A DNA stretch of 64,000 nucleotides from an uncultured Bacteroidota bacterium (GCA_903944895.1 CAJATL010000052.1:1-64000), one strand, 5' to 3'; numbered from the stretch's first letter, positions 37,395-50,236 are shown. Numbers and translations: made by a program. Notes: generated by a model not told the origin, from the sequence alone.

Positions 37395-39152
37395 ATGAAC
37401 GCAAAAATGTTAACCTTTCTCTTCCTTCTGCAAGGAGCGATGCTTCCGGCAAATGGCACTTCTCCACAAAAACCTGAGGACAGATCAGAAAAAACCGGGC
37501 CGGAAATCTCAAACTTGACCTACGATAACATCACAACAACCAGTGTTACCGTGTATTGGAAAACAGACTTACCGGCTGATTCGAAGATACGCTGGATGGC
37601 TCCGGATTCCAATTATCAGGCGCTCATTTTTATCGATTCGTTGTATATTTCTGCTTTGGTAACAAATCATGCAATTCCGGTCAGCAATCTCCAGCCGGCA
37701 ACGATTTACAAATACCAGGTTATTTCGCAAAATGCAGATGCCGCTGCGGTGGATTCGGGTTATTTTGTTACCCAATCGGCCTCATCGGGGAAAGTGAATG
37801 TTTATTTTAACCATACTGTTGATATTTCGGTGAGCACAGGAGAACATGCAAACGGGAGCCAGAATTTTGAAAATCTTTTTATTAGCCGGATTGACAGCGC
37901 AAAATACAGTATTGACATCACTTTGTGGGGATTTTCGTATTATACTTCAATTACAAACGCATTGATCAACGCAAAAAATCGCGGCGTTAAAATCAGGTTT
38001 GTTTATAATCACACGGCCTTTACGCCCTGGATAGATTCGCTGATTGCCCACGAAATTCCGGTCATAAAAAGAGAGTTTGATACCATCTTTTCGATGCATA
38101 ATAAATTCCTGATTTTTGATTACCGGTACAACGACAACCCCAAAACCAAATATTTGTGGACCGGCTCCACAAACGTTTCCCATCCTCAGTTTCACTCCGA
38201 CAAAAACAACATTATTGTCATTCAGGACGAAGCGCTTTGTGCCGTTTATACCAGGGAATTTGAGGAGATGTGGGGTTCGCACACCGACCTGCCTGATCCG
38301 TCAAAGGCAAGGTTTGGAACCCAAAAAACCGATAATGTTCCACACATTCTTAATGTCGCAGGCACCAGGATGGAGGTCTATTTTTCGCCTTCCGACAGCG
38401 TTTCAGCTTTTTTAAGCAATCTTATCCTGACCAAAACTACCGAAAGCCTGTTTTTTTGCATGTTGAAATTTGAGCTACCTGAAATCGAAAATGCTTTGCA
38501 TACGATATTTATTGATGAGATAAAAATCAAAGGTGTGTTCGACCTGTCCAATATTTTTCTGCCAAACAGCGCTTATCCCCGGATGAAAGGAATGGCTGTG
38601 CCAAATGCCTGGAATCCTCATGCCGACGTATTTCCTGATACCTTGTCGGGATTAATTCACCATAAATATTTCATCACTGATGCAAATTCATCAGGAGGGA
38701 ATAAAATTACTGCCACAGGTTCGTTTAATTGGGAAACCCCCGCCAACATTGGAAACGACGAAAATTCGCTCATCATTTTCGATGCAAGAGTAAATAATCT
38801 TTATTACCAGGAATTTCATAGCCGCTATCGCGAATCAGGTGGAGAATTAATCGGGCTGGGCATCGGAAATCCAGACATAGAAATAAATTCTGGTTTTTCG
38901 TTAAGTCAAAATTATCCGAACCCGTTTAATGCCTCGACAAACATAAAATTTACCATTGCCAATTCGGGCGACGTAAAAATTATAGTGTATGATATGATAG
39001 GGCGCCAGGTTAAAACGCTGGCAAACGAAAAATTAAAACCTGGCACTTACGAAATATCTTTCGATGGCTCTTCGCTGCCGAACGGAATTTATTTGTACCG
39101 GTTTTCTGTTGCCGATTTTACCCAAACCAGACGAATGATCCTCGATAAATAG
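37395..39152 (+). CDS. T9SS-secreted PLD-like protein with fibronectin III-like domain
   Basis: 'ISNLTYDNITTTSVTVYWKTD' FN3-like; HKD motifs 'HNKFLIFD' and 'HHKYFITD'; CTD 'LSQNYPNPFNASTNIKFTI...YRFSVADFTQTRRMILDK'. Confidence 0.9.
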   Translation: MNAKMLTFLFLLQGAMLPANGTSPQKPEDRSEKTGPEISNLTYDNITTTSVTVYWKTDLPADSKIRWMAPDSNYQALIFIDSLYISALVTNHAIPVSNLQPATIYKYQVISQNADAAAVDSGYFVTQSASSGKVNVYFNHTVDISVSTGEHANGSQNFENLFISRIDSAKYSIDITLWGFSYYTSITNALINAKNRGVKIRFVYNHTAFTPWIDSLIAHEIPVIKREFDTIFSMHNKFLIFDYRYNDNPKTKYLWTGSTNVSHPQFHSDKNNIIVIQDEALCAVYTREFEEMWGSHTDLPDPSKARFGTQKTDNVPHILNVAGTRMEVYFSPSDSVSAFLSNLILTKTTESLFFCMLKFELPEIENALHTIFIDEIKIKGVFDLSNIFLPNSAYPRMKGMAVPNAWNPHADVFPDTLSGLIHHKYFITDANSSGGNKITATGSFNWETPANIGNDENSLIIFDARVNNLYYQEFHSRYRESGGELIGLGIGNPDIEINSGFSLSQNYPNPFNASTNIKFTIANSGDVKIIVYDMIGRQVKTLANEKLKPGTYEISFDGSSLPNGIYLYRFSVADFTQTRRMILDK

Positions 39153-39223
39153 CTGATTGAAAAGCCTTAAAATGGAGCAAAGCATAAAATTATTTAATTT
39201 TATAACCTTAAGTTTTAAAAGTA

Positions 39224-40174
39224 ATGACAGTAACGCTACAAGTTTTTGAAACAGTTTTTGCCTTTACCATCGTGGTCATGTTTTGTTTGCTGCTGCGCAA
39301 ATATTCAATTATCAAAGCCGAAGATGGGAAGATTTTTGCCAGATTGCTTACTCAGGCGGTATTGCCGGCGGTTATTTTTCTTCAGTTATCGGCAACTCCC
39401 ATCAAAGCAGGGCAGTTTTTGCTGGTACTTTCCATTTTTGTGGCTGGAATTTTATCAATGATTGCAGCCTGGCTTGCAGGACGTGCGCTTAAATTATCCA
39501 AAGCAAAAACCGGTGCCTTGATGCTGACTTCATCGTTTGGAGCTTCGGCACTTCTGGGTTATCCGTTTATCGCCTTTTCATTTCCAAATAACCCCGAAGC
39601 CATTGCCGATGCTGTGCTTTTAAGCGAATTAGGAGTTGGCTTGCCATTGTTTATTCTGGGTCCGGCCATTGCCATTTATTTTGGTGAAAAACAGGAAAAT
39701 GCGGATATGAAAAAAGCATTTTCTTTATCTTATTTCAGTTCTCCGATTTTCATTTCGGTTGTTTTAGGGATAGCGGTTTCGTTTATTCCCATCAATCGTG
39801 AAAACGGTTTTGTTGCTCCTTTTTTTGAAGCGCTGAAAATGATAAACGGGGCATTGTCAATGTTGGCGTGTCTCATTTTATCATTGCAATTAAAGCTAAC
39901 ATCCTTAAAAGGAATAGTCCCGCTTTTTATTATTTCGGCAATCATCCAGATGTGGTTTCAACCCATGGTAGCTCATGTCCAGGCTACTTTGTATCATTTA
40001 TCAACCATACAAACGCAGGTTTTGGTTTTGGTAAGCTCGATGCCTTCGGCGGTACTCGGCCCCGTATTTGCCAGCCGTTACAACTGCGCCCCCGATACTG
40101 CTTCGGCATTGGTTATTGCGCATATTGTGCTGAGTATCGCCATGATACCTGCTGTTTTTTATATGATTGGATAA
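39224..40174 (+). CDS. AEC-family (auxin efflux carrier-like) transporter
   Basis: ~10 TM segments; 'LLTQAVLPAVIFLQLSATPI' and overall AEC organisation. Confidence 0.8.
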   Translation: MTVTLQVFETVFAFTIVVMFCLLLRKYSIIKAEDGKIFARLLTQAVLPAVIFLQLSATPIKAGQFLLVLSIFVAGILSMIAAWLAGRALKLSKAKTGALMLTSSFGASALLGYPFIAFSFPNNPEAIADAVLLSELGVGLPLFILGPAIAIYFGEKQENADMKKAFSLSYFSSPIFISVVLGIAVSFIPINRENGFVAPFFEALKMINGALSMLACLILSLQLKLTSLKGIVPLFIISAIIQMWFQPMVAHVQATLYHLSTIQTQVLVLVSSMPSAVLGPVFASRYNCAPDTASALVIAHIVLSIAMIPAVFYMIG

Positions 40175-40219
40175 GAAGTTTCAGATAATTCACAGATAAA
40201 TACAAAACAATTAAATCAA

Positions 40220-43042
40220 ATGAAAAAATTAGTAATCGTTTTATTGTGGAGTTCAGTACTGCTCCTCATCGGAGTTGCAATTTTTGTGATCCGAAAAACA
40301 AAGTCTCATGAAACAGTTGCGGGTATGGAAAAAGAAAAGGGTTTAACCCGCACCGAATTTGCCTTTTACAATGCGGAGCACGAATTTATGAAAACCAGGA
40401 ATCCGCAAACGGGAAAAATTCCTGAAAACATCAAAACAAAACAACTTGCTTTTGCCAAAACGCTGCCAAAAAAAGACGAGTCCGGGCGAAACCAGGATTG
40501 GACTTCCCGTGGACCATTTAATGTTGGGGGAAGGATGTTGTGTATCGCGGTTGACATTACCGACGAAACACACCTGCTGGCCGGAAGTGCATCGGGCGGA
40601 ATGTGGCAGTCACTGAATAGCGGCCAAATCTGGACGAAAGTAACAAATGCCATCGGCGAGCAAAGCGCCACCTGCATTGTGCAGGATAAGCGACCCGGCA
40701 AAACCAACATCTGGTATTATGGAACCGGCGAATTACTCAGCACCACCGACCGGAATGTAAGCACCAATGTAAGAACCGTTGGTATAGGTGATGGGATTTT
40801 TAAATCGACTGATAATGGCGCAACCTGGCAGCCGCTGCCGTTTACGCAGGGAGGTTCCCCGGCTTTCCTTAACGGGATATTCCAGGGCATCTGGCGAATT
40901 GTAACCGACCCGGTAAATCTGGATCAGGATATCGTTTATGCGGCCTGTTATGGTGCAATTATGCGATCGGCCAATGGCGGCGAAAGCTGGGAGATGGTGC
41001 TGGGCGACCTGGAGAATAAATCGTTTGGCACCGATGTGGCCATTACTTCCGATGGAGTTTTGTACGCCATCCTTGGAAGTTACGGTTGGGGTGTTGAACC
41101 ACCTGAAAAAGCCGGCGTTTGGCGTTCGGCTGATGGTTTTGAATGGGAAGAAATTACTCCGCAAGGTTTTCCCGACGACAATCGCACCAGCCGTTTAGCA
41201 CTGGCCTCATCCAACGAAAATGTATTATACGTTTTTACCGAATCCCAATCACCAAACCTGAATCCCTTCAACGGCTACACCAACTCGTTAAATACACTTT
41301 GGAAAATGACCTGGAATCCGGCAACAAATGAACCGGTCTGGAGTGATCGGACTCTTGGAACACCCGGCGGCGGAAGTGGAGATATCAATGATTTCCCTTA
41401 CAGTTTGGTGGTTTATGGCGGATATTGCATGACACTTGCCGTAAAACCAGACAACGAAAATGTCGTGCTTATCGGCGGGATGAACCTTTACCGGTCGGAA
41501 AATGGTTTTGCCGACAGCTCACAAACGTTCTACATGGGCGGCTACCCTTACGATATGGACTCCATTCACATGCTCCATCCCGATATGCACAGCACGGCGT
41601 TTCTTCCGTCAAATCCGGATGTGCTGTTTATGGCTTGTGACGGAGGCGTGCAAATCACCGAAAACTGTATGGCTGCCAGCGAAGATATGTACTGGAGCCG
41701 CCTGAACAACAATCTGACGACCAGCCAGTTTTATTCCGTCACCATCGATCACGGTTCTTCAGGAGACGACTGGATTCTTGGTGGTCTTCAGGATAATAAC
41801 TGGTATTACACCGTAACGGATGATCCTTCAGAACTTTGGTTGAGTATAGATATTTGCTACGATGGTTTTGCAACAGCAGTGGCCCCCGACTGGGAATACT
41901 GCGTCATTTCGGCATACAGCGGAAACATCTGGACTACACGGTTCGATGAAACGATGCACACAAAAAATATATATCCACAACTGCCCGACACGCTCCTGGC
42001 TTTTTACGATCCCGTGATGGGTTCAAATGCACTTTTCCCGTTTTATCAGAATTTCGCCATTGATCCCAATAACTTTGAAACATTTTATTTGCCGACGATT
42101 ACCAGCATCTGGCGCAAGGACAATCTGAAAGCCTCAGCCTATGATTCCAGTCTGAGGAATACAGGCTGGAGCCACCTGAGCAATGTTGATGTTGGCGATG
42201 CTTCGGAAATCAGTTTTATCACCGTTTCAAAAAGTCCGGCGAATAAGGTTTTTTACGGGACCAACCTGGGAAAAGTTTACCGTCTTGACGGTGCAAATGC
42301 AGGAAACCCGGTCCCGGTTGACATTACAGGCGATGAATTTCCCTTTAATGCTTTTGTTGCCTGCATTGATATTAATCCCGAAGATGCCGATCACCTGATG
42401 GTGACATTTTCAAATTATGGTGTTCAAAGCCTGTTCCATTCCTCCAATGGCGGCTCCACCTGGACTGCTGTTGGTGGCAATCTTGAAGAATTTCCTGATG
42501 GTTCAGGTGATGGCCCGTCCATCCGCTGCACAAAGTTGTTATCGTATCAGGACAAAAAAATAATTTTTGCAGGAACAACCCTTGGTTTGTATTCCACAAC
42601 CTCGCTTGAAGGCGAGAATACCGTCTGGACCCAGGAAGGCCCCGAAAGCATAGGCACAATCATGGTTGACATGATTGATGCCCGAAGCATGGATGGTTTT
42701 ACAGCAATTGCCACCCACGGAAACGGCATTTACAGCACTTTCTTCGATCCTGCTGCATCAGTTGGTGAAACAGCTCAAAACAGGAAATCAGCAATTACAA
42801 ATTTCCCAAATCCGTTTAAAAACCAAACCACCGTGAATTATGAGATCAACCAGCCGGGAATGGTTAATCTTTTGCTTTATGATTTAAACGGCCGACTGGT
42901 TAAAAACCTGTTCACCGGATTTCAGCAGGAAGGTTTCCATTCATTTAATCTCGTTGTACCGGAATTACCGGCTGGGACTTATACTTTGAATCTTCAGGCC
43001 GGTGGGATGGCCACCTCAGCTAAGATGATGAAAACCGATTAG
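40220..43042 (+). CDS. BNR/VPS10-like beta-propeller protein with T9SS type A sorting domain
   Basis: Asp-box-like repeats 'GIFKSTDNGATWQPL', 'SLFHSSNGGSTWTAVGG'; CTD 'AITNFPNPFKNQTTVNYEI...TYTLNLQAGGMATSAKMMKTD'. Confidence 0.9.
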   Translation: MKKLVIVLLWSSVLLLIGVAIFVIRKTKSHETVAGMEKEKGLTRTEFAFYNAEHEFMKTRNPQTGKIPENIKTKQLAFAKTLPKKDESGRNQDWTSRGPFNVGGRMLCIAVDITDETHLLAGSASGGMWQSLNSGQIWTKVTNAIGEQSATCIVQDKRPGKTNIWYYGTGELLSTTDRNVSTNVRTVGIGDGIFKSTDNGATWQPLPFTQGGSPAFLNGIFQGIWRIVTDPVNLDQDIVYAACYGAIMRSANGGESWEMVLGDLENKSFGTDVAITSDGVLYAILGSYGWGVEPPEKAGVWRSADGFEWEEITPQGFPDDNRTSRLALASSNENVLYVFTESQSPNLNPFNGYTNSLNTLWKMTWNPATNEPVWSDRTLGTPGGGSGDINDFPYSLVVYGGYCMTLAVKPDNENVVLIGGMNLYRSENGFADSSQTFYMGGYPYDMDSIHMLHPDMHSTAFLPSNPDVLFMACDGGVQITENCMAASEDMYWSRLNNNLTTSQFYSVTIDHGSSGDDWILGGLQDNNWYYTVTDDPSELWLSIDICYDGFATAVAPDWEYCVISAYSGNIWTTRFDETMHTKNIYPQLPDTLLAFYDPVMGSNALFPFYQNFAIDPNNFETFYLPTITSIWRKDNLKASAYDSSLRNTGWSHLSNVDVGDASEISFITVSKSPANKVFYGTNLGKVYRLDGANAGNPVPVDITGDEFPFNAFVACIDINPEDADHLMVTFSNYGVQSLFHSSNGGSTWTAVGGNLEEFPDGSGDGPSIRCTKLLSYQDKKIIFAGTTLGLYSTTSLEGENTVWTQEGPESIGTIMVDMIDARSMDGFTAIATHGNGIYSTFFDPAASVGETAQNRKSAITNFPNPFKNQTTVNYEINQPGMVNLLLYDLNGRLVKNLFTGFQQEGFHSFNLVVPELPAGTYTLNLQAGGMATSAKMMKTD

Positions 43043-43087
43043 TGAGATTTTTCAAAAAAAAGGTTATTTTTTTACGTCCCAAAAGCA

Positions 43088-43123
43088 AACCCAACAGTCC
43101 GTCAGATGGCGGACTGTTGGGTT
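43088..43123. terminator. Strong hairpin downstream of BNR gene
   Basis: aacccaacagtccg-tcagatgg-cggactgttgggtt perfect 14-bp stem. Confidence 0.6.
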
Positions 43124-43211
43124 TCGGTTAATTAAAGCAGATGCATTTTCCGATTCGCAAACTCCGCATTCCTGACCCTTTCGCCAAACAGATTGATTGT
43201 ATGCTGTGTAT

Positions 43212-43345
43212 GAAATATTACGTCGCAGGCTAATTTGTCGCTCATCTTGTAAATAGGTAAGAATTTGTTTCAGGCTTACAGCCTGAATAAAGGGTTTCTG
43301 TTTTTTCTGCCCGGTGCGATGCCCCAGGTTAGGTTGTTGCTGCCC
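43212..43345. repeat. Dispersed intergenic element, partner of 51178-51310
   Basis: Shared 'g(c/g)(t/g)aattTg(t/c)cgctca..t.gtaaa', 'ttcaggcttacagcctga', 'caggttag'. Confidence 0.6.
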
Positions 43346-43480
43346 TTCAGGCAAATTGTCATTCAACATTCCTGAGTATTGGTAACCGGTTAAATTGTTT
43401 ACCTCCGCCAGCTGGCGGGGAATTCGCCGTAGGCGATAAAGTATTGTAGAAAAAGTACATCCTCAGTTTAATAATACCAG

Positions 43481-43517
43481 CCAGACTTCGGCGTGAGCTC
43501 AGACGAACGCTGGCGGA
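43481..43517 (-). repeat. GAGCTC-centred dispersed repeat, copy 1
   Basis: rc: ccgccagcgttcgtctgagctcacgccgaagtctgg. Confidence 0.8.
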
Positions 43518-43930
43518 TTAAAGAAATCAAGGGGGCTCAAGACTTTTAAATGTACAAATCAATGTCGTTTAGTTAACAAATATAAAATGGAACGCGGATC
43601 AAACGGATCTGCCAGTTGGCGGACGCGGATTAAAACTGTTTATGATTCAAGAAATCCGCGAAAATCAGCGCTGCTTGCATCAGCGTTATCAGCGTTCAAA
43701 TCCTTAACTTAATGACATTGATGTACAAATGTAAAACAACAAAAATCCAACGAAATTTCTGCGATGTTTTGGTTTGGTTGGAATTTATTTCAAATACTAA
43801 AGCATTATCTTTCAACATCATAAAAAATATTTTCCCTCCAATCACATTTTTTTCTTGCATGGTTTGGAATATTTTATGCTACATTTGCCGCCACATTATC
43901 GAATTTCCTTTCGGTTGAAAGGTGTTTGAT

Positions 43931-44033
43931 TTATAAAGAAGAGTGGAGAGATTAGGCTCGGTGAAACTCTAGCAACCTACAGGCTAACGCAAGGTGCTAA
44001 TACCTAACCCCGCAAGTTGCGGGGGAATTATAA
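43931..44033 (+). ncRNA. SAM-I (S-box) riboswitch aptamer
   Basis: 'aagaagagtggagagattaggctcggtgaaactctagcaacct...gcaaggtgctaatacct' S-box core; upstream of methionine operon. Confidence 0.85.
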
Positions 44034-44167
44034 ACTAAACACATAAATAACATGACAACAGTTTTTTTTAGGTTTCTTACGTTTCGCGGGCTTTGGGCCA
44101 ACGCGATGGTTTATTCTTTCCTGTCCCCGGGTCTTTCCTGCTCAACTTTTCACATGGCTATGCGAAT

Positions 44168-44220
44168 GCGTGGCTAATTCCTGAATTTTAGCCACGCTAA
44201 CCGGACAACATCCGGCTTTT
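44168..44220 (+). promoter_or_regulatory. Tandem hairpins in riboswitch leader (candidate expression platform)
   Basis: gcgtggctaa-N10-ttagccacgc (10-bp perfect stem), then ccgga-caaca-tccgg + ctttt. Confidence 0.6.
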
Positions 44221-44306
44221 CATGCTGTTTCAGACCTTCGATGCAAGGTCATGAACCGGACAATTCCATTCATTTTTCAAATTTTCACAACATCATCGTA
44301 CATTGT

Positions 44307-47004
<2,698 letters not shown>

Positions 47005-47016
47005 CAAGCTGCAGTC

Positions 47017-48060
47017 ATGGGAAACAAACCTCAAGTCTATCATTTTCAAAACCCGTTTCCGCTTGAACTTGGCGGCAGTTTGCCGGGTATCGAAATCGCT
47101 TACCATACTTTTGGAAAGCTAAATGCCGATGCCGATAATGTTGTCTGGATTTGTCATGCCTTAACCGCCAACTCCGACCCCAGCGAATGGTGGCCGGGGC
47201 TGGTGGGCGAAGGCCGCTTATTCGATCCGGAAAATCATTTTATCGTTTGCGCCAATATTTTAGGCTCGTGTTACGGAACCACCGGCCCTTTGTCGGTTAA
47301 TCCGGAAACCGGGCGGCCGTGGTACCATCAGTTTCCGAAAATCACCATCCGCGATATAGTCTCGGCACACGAAATTCTGAGGAAGCATCTCAAAATCCAG
47401 AAAATTAATACCCTCATTGGCGGCTCAATGGGCGGGCACCAGGCTTTGGAATGGGCCATTGAGAAACCTTTCCTTTTCGAAAACATCATTTTGCTTGCAA
47501 CGAGCGCCAGTATTTCACCCTGGGCTATCGCTTTCAACCAATCGCAGCGGCTTGCCATCGAGGCCGACAGTACCTACTTTGAAGGCTGGGCAAAAGGTGG
47601 CATGGCCGGACTAAAGGCCGCACGCGCAATTGCACTCCTGAGCTATCGTAACAACGAAGCCTATAATTTAACCCAGGCTGACGATGATGTGAACAAAACG
47701 GCATTTTTCAGGGCGGTTACTTACCAAAACTACCAGGGAGATAAGTTACTGAAAAGGTTCAATGCCTATTCTTACCACCTCTTAACACGCGTCATGGACA
47801 CCCACAACGCAGGCCGGAACCGGAACAGCATTGCCGAAGCCTTGCGGCGGGTAAGGGCTAAAACCCTTGTTGTGGCTATCACTTCCGACATTTTATTCCC
47901 GCCGGCAGATATGCGCGTTATTCATCAGAACATCCCCGGAAGTAGCTTTTATGAAATTAATTCGCCATACGGGCATGATGGTTTTCTTATCGAACATGAA
48001 CAGTTAACAAGCGTTATTCAAAAATTTTATCAAATACAAAAACATGAAACAGCAGCTTAA
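47017..48060 (+). CDS. metX: Homoserine O-acetyltransferase
   Basis: 'LIGGSMGGHQALEWAI', 'LVVAITSDILFPP', 'YGHDGFLIE'. Confidence 0.94.
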   Translation: MGNKPQVYHFQNPFPLELGGSLPGIEIAYHTFGKLNADADNVVWICHALTANSDPSEWWPGLVGEGRLFDPENHFIVCANILGSCYGTTGPLSVNPETGRPWYHQFPKITIRDIVSAHEILRKHLKIQKINTLIGGSMGGHQALEWAIEKPFLFENIILLATSASISPWAIAFNQSQRLAIEADSTYFEGWAKGGMAGLKAARAIALLSYRNNEAYNLTQADDDVNKTAFFRAVTYQNYQGDKLLKRFNAYSYHLLTRVMDTHNAGRNRNSIAEALRRVRAKTLVVAITSDILFPPADMRVIHQNIPGSSFYEINSPYGHDGFLIEHEQLTSVIQKFYQIQKHETAA

Positions 48061-49228
48061 CATTGGGTTATTTGGGTTTGGTGTTGTGGGAAACGGGCTT
48101 TATGAAGTTTTACAGAAAAGCCAGACCGCACACGCCGAAATCAGGAAAATATGTGTAAAAAACCGCACAAAGCGCAGGCAGGCGCCTGAATCTCTTTTTT
48201 GTTTCGAACCATCGGAGATTTTAGATGATCCGGAAATTAACCTCGTCGTCGAACTGATTGATGATGCCGATGCAGCTTATGAAATCGTAAAATCTGCGCT
48301 TCTAAAAGGGAAAAGTGTGGTGTCGGGCAATAAAAAAATGCTTGCCGTTCATTTGCCCGAGTTAATCGACATACAGAACAAATACGGGGTGGGCCTGCTT
48401 TATGATGCTTCCGCCTGTGGCAGCATCCCGGTTATCCGCAACCTGGAGGAATATTACGACAACGATTTGCTGCAGAGCGTCACCGGAATCTTAAACGGAA
48501 GTTCCAACTATATTTTATCCAGGATGTTCAGCCAGAACCTCGATTACCGGGAAGCACTTTTCGGTGCCCAGGAACTGGGTTTTGCCGAAAGCGACCCTTT
48601 TTACGATGTCGAAGGGCTTGATGCGCTTTACAAACTGGTGATTATCACGGTTCATGCTTTTGGGGTTTACATTGCTCCCGAACGGATTTTTCATTCAGGA
48701 ATCTCTAAAATTTCCGAAAACGACATTGGCTTCGCGAAAGAAAAGGGCAGCAAAATAAAACTTGTGGCAAGGGTCCTCAAAACCGGGCCTGGCAAAATAA
48801 GCCTGTCGGTGTTGCCGATGTTTGTTAAACCCGAAAAATACATTTTTAATGTCGAAGACGAGTTTAACGGGGTGGTGATCAAAGGTGCATTTTACGATAA
48901 ACAGTTTATGTTCGGGAAAGGTGCAGGCGGTTTTCCCACGGGTTCTGCCGTACTTTCCGACATCACGGCGCGGGGTTACAATTATCGGTATGAATATAAA
49001 AAGATGAAACAGCAACCTGATCTTAAGCTTGATAACGATCATGCTGTAAAAATTTATCTGCGTTTTACGGATAAAAAGGACCTGGATATTTTTGGTTTCG
49101 AGAGCATCCTTGAACAGCACTATGCCGAAGGATTTAATTATGTAATTGGGAAAATCAGTCTTGAGGCGTTGTTCAAGGCCCGGCCTGAAATGAGCACGAA
49201 GGATATTTTTCTTGCGGAGATTTCCTAA
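48044..49228 (+). CDS. hom: Homoserine dehydrogenase
   Basis: 'IGLFGFGVVGNGLYEVL', 'SVVSGNKKMLA', 'GILNGSSNYILSRM'; overlaps metX by 17 nt. Confidence 0.92.
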   Translation: MKQQLNIGLFGFGVVGNGLYEVLQKSQTAHAEIRKICVKNRTKRRQAPESLFCFEPSEILDDPEINLVVELIDDADAAYEIVKSALLKGKSVVSGNKKMLAVHLPELIDIQNKYGVGLLYDASACGSIPVIRNLEEYYDNDLLQSVTGILNGSSNYILSRMFSQNLDYREALFGAQELGFAESDPFYDVEGLDALYKLVIITVHAFGVYIAPERIFHSGISKISENDIGFAKEKGSKIKLVARVLKTGPGKISLSVLPMFVKPEKYIFNVEDEFNGVVIKGAFYDKQFMFGKGAGGFPTGSAVLSDITARGYNYRYEYKKMKQQPDLKLDNDHAVKIYLRFTDKKDLDIFGFESILEQHYAEGFNYVIGKISLEALFKARPEMSTKDIFLAEIS

Positions 49229-49232
49229 AAAG

Positions 49233-49266
49233 TTTGGCGTTTAAATGCCGAAAAAATCTATTTTTG
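49233..49266 (+). promoter_or_regulatory. Candidate Bacteroidota promoter for tRNA-Thr
   Basis: TTTG (49233) - ~22 nt - TATTTTTG (TAnnTTTG-like, 49259-49266). Confidence 0.45.
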
Positions 49267-49283
49267 CAACCTGAATAAGGAAT

Positions 49284-49356
49284 GCCACCTTAGCTCAGTT
49301 GGTAGAGCAGCGCATTCGTAATGCGCGGGTCGTGGGTTCAAGTCCCATGGGTGGCT
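49284..49356 (+). tRNA. tRNA-Thr (CGT anticodon)
   Basis: gccacct/gggtggc acceptor stem, D-loop agctcagttggtagag, anticodon loop ttCGTaa closed by gcgca/tgcgc, T-loop ggttcaagtcc. Confidence 0.95.
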
Positions 49357-49470
49357 CAGGAAGAGGAGATCGGAAGGTCTCCTTTTTTTTATTGGAGAAT
49401 CAAATTGTATGATAGTCCATAATCTTGAATTGATAAATAGAATAATTCGTAATTTTGAATAAAAGTAAAA

Positions 49471-49686
49471 ATGCAAACTGTAATCGTTACACCAAGAGAC
49501 GCTGAAGCCGCATTATTTATCAAGAAAATCCTTGAAGACATGAATAGTGTGCAAAGTGTAAGAATTATCGAGGACTATCGGGAAATCCCCTTTGAAAGAC
49601 TGTCTGAAAGCAGTCTGATGAAAGAATGGGGCAGCGAGGAAGATAATGTTTATGATGATTGGGCAAATAATCTATCAGAGAAATAA
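49471..49686 (+). CDS. Small acidic protein, probable antitoxin of MazF-like locus
   Basis: 71 aa acidic ORF ending 3 nt before the MazF-like ORF. Confidence 0.6.
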   Translation: MQTVIVTPRDAEAALFIKKILEDMNSVQSVRIIEDYREIPFERLSESSLMKEWGSEEDNVYDDWANNLSEK

Positions 49687-49688
49687 TT

Positions 49689-50021
49689 ATGGAAATTCAA
49701 AAAGGTGACATAATTGTTATTCCTGTTCCTTTTACCGACAATGTTGGATACCGGATACGACCGGCAGTAGTAATCTCAAATGATGCCGTTCATTCAACCG
49801 GCGATGCTATCATAGTTCAAATTACAAGCAAACAAAAAAATGACGGACTTAGCTTAGAAATATTTCCCGGTGATCTTAGTTTAAGTTTACCGGTAAAAAG
49901 CTACATCCGCTTTCACAAAATCTTTGTTTAAGAAAAGACGCTAATCAAAAACGTCGTGTCAAAACTTTCCCCGGAAGCCTACAACAAGTTAATCGAAAAA
50001 ATTATGGATACAATACGTTAA
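49689..50021 (+). pseudogene. MazF/PemK-like toxin interrupted by an in-frame ochre codon
   Basis: 'MEIQKGDIIVIPVPFTDNVGYRIRPAVVISNDA...KSYIRFHKIFV*' (stop 49929-49931); same frame continues 'EKTLIKNVVSKLSPEAYNKLIEKIMDTIR*'. Confidence 0.75.
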
Positions 50022-50204
50022 CCTGTTGAATAATAGTGTTAATTGATCGATAAAATAATCAAATAGAAAAAATTTCCCTTTTCATCATTTCAATAGTAAG
50101 AGCCGGACGGTTATTGGAAAATATAACACTACTTATCCGTTGAAATTATTCTCTATGTCAAATGGCTTTATTCCTTTATTAACCTACCAGCGTTGGGTTG
50201 ATCC

Positions 50205-50236
50205 GCCATCGTTCTACTGAGCTCACGCCGAAGTCT
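50205..50236 (+). repeat. GAGCTC-centred dispersed repeat, copy 2
   Basis: gccatcgttctactgagctcacgccgaagtct. Confidence 0.8.

Noticed and set aside
43712-43918. 68-aa plus ORF just upstream of the SAM riboswitch
   Set aside because: No recognisable motif, low-complexity A/T-rich region, ends at the riboswitch; not supported as coding.
49258-49476. Minus-strand 72-aa ORF over the tRNA
   Set aside because: It reads through tRNA-Thr ('HPWDLNPRPAHYECAALPTELRWH' is the usual spurious translation of a tRNA antisense).
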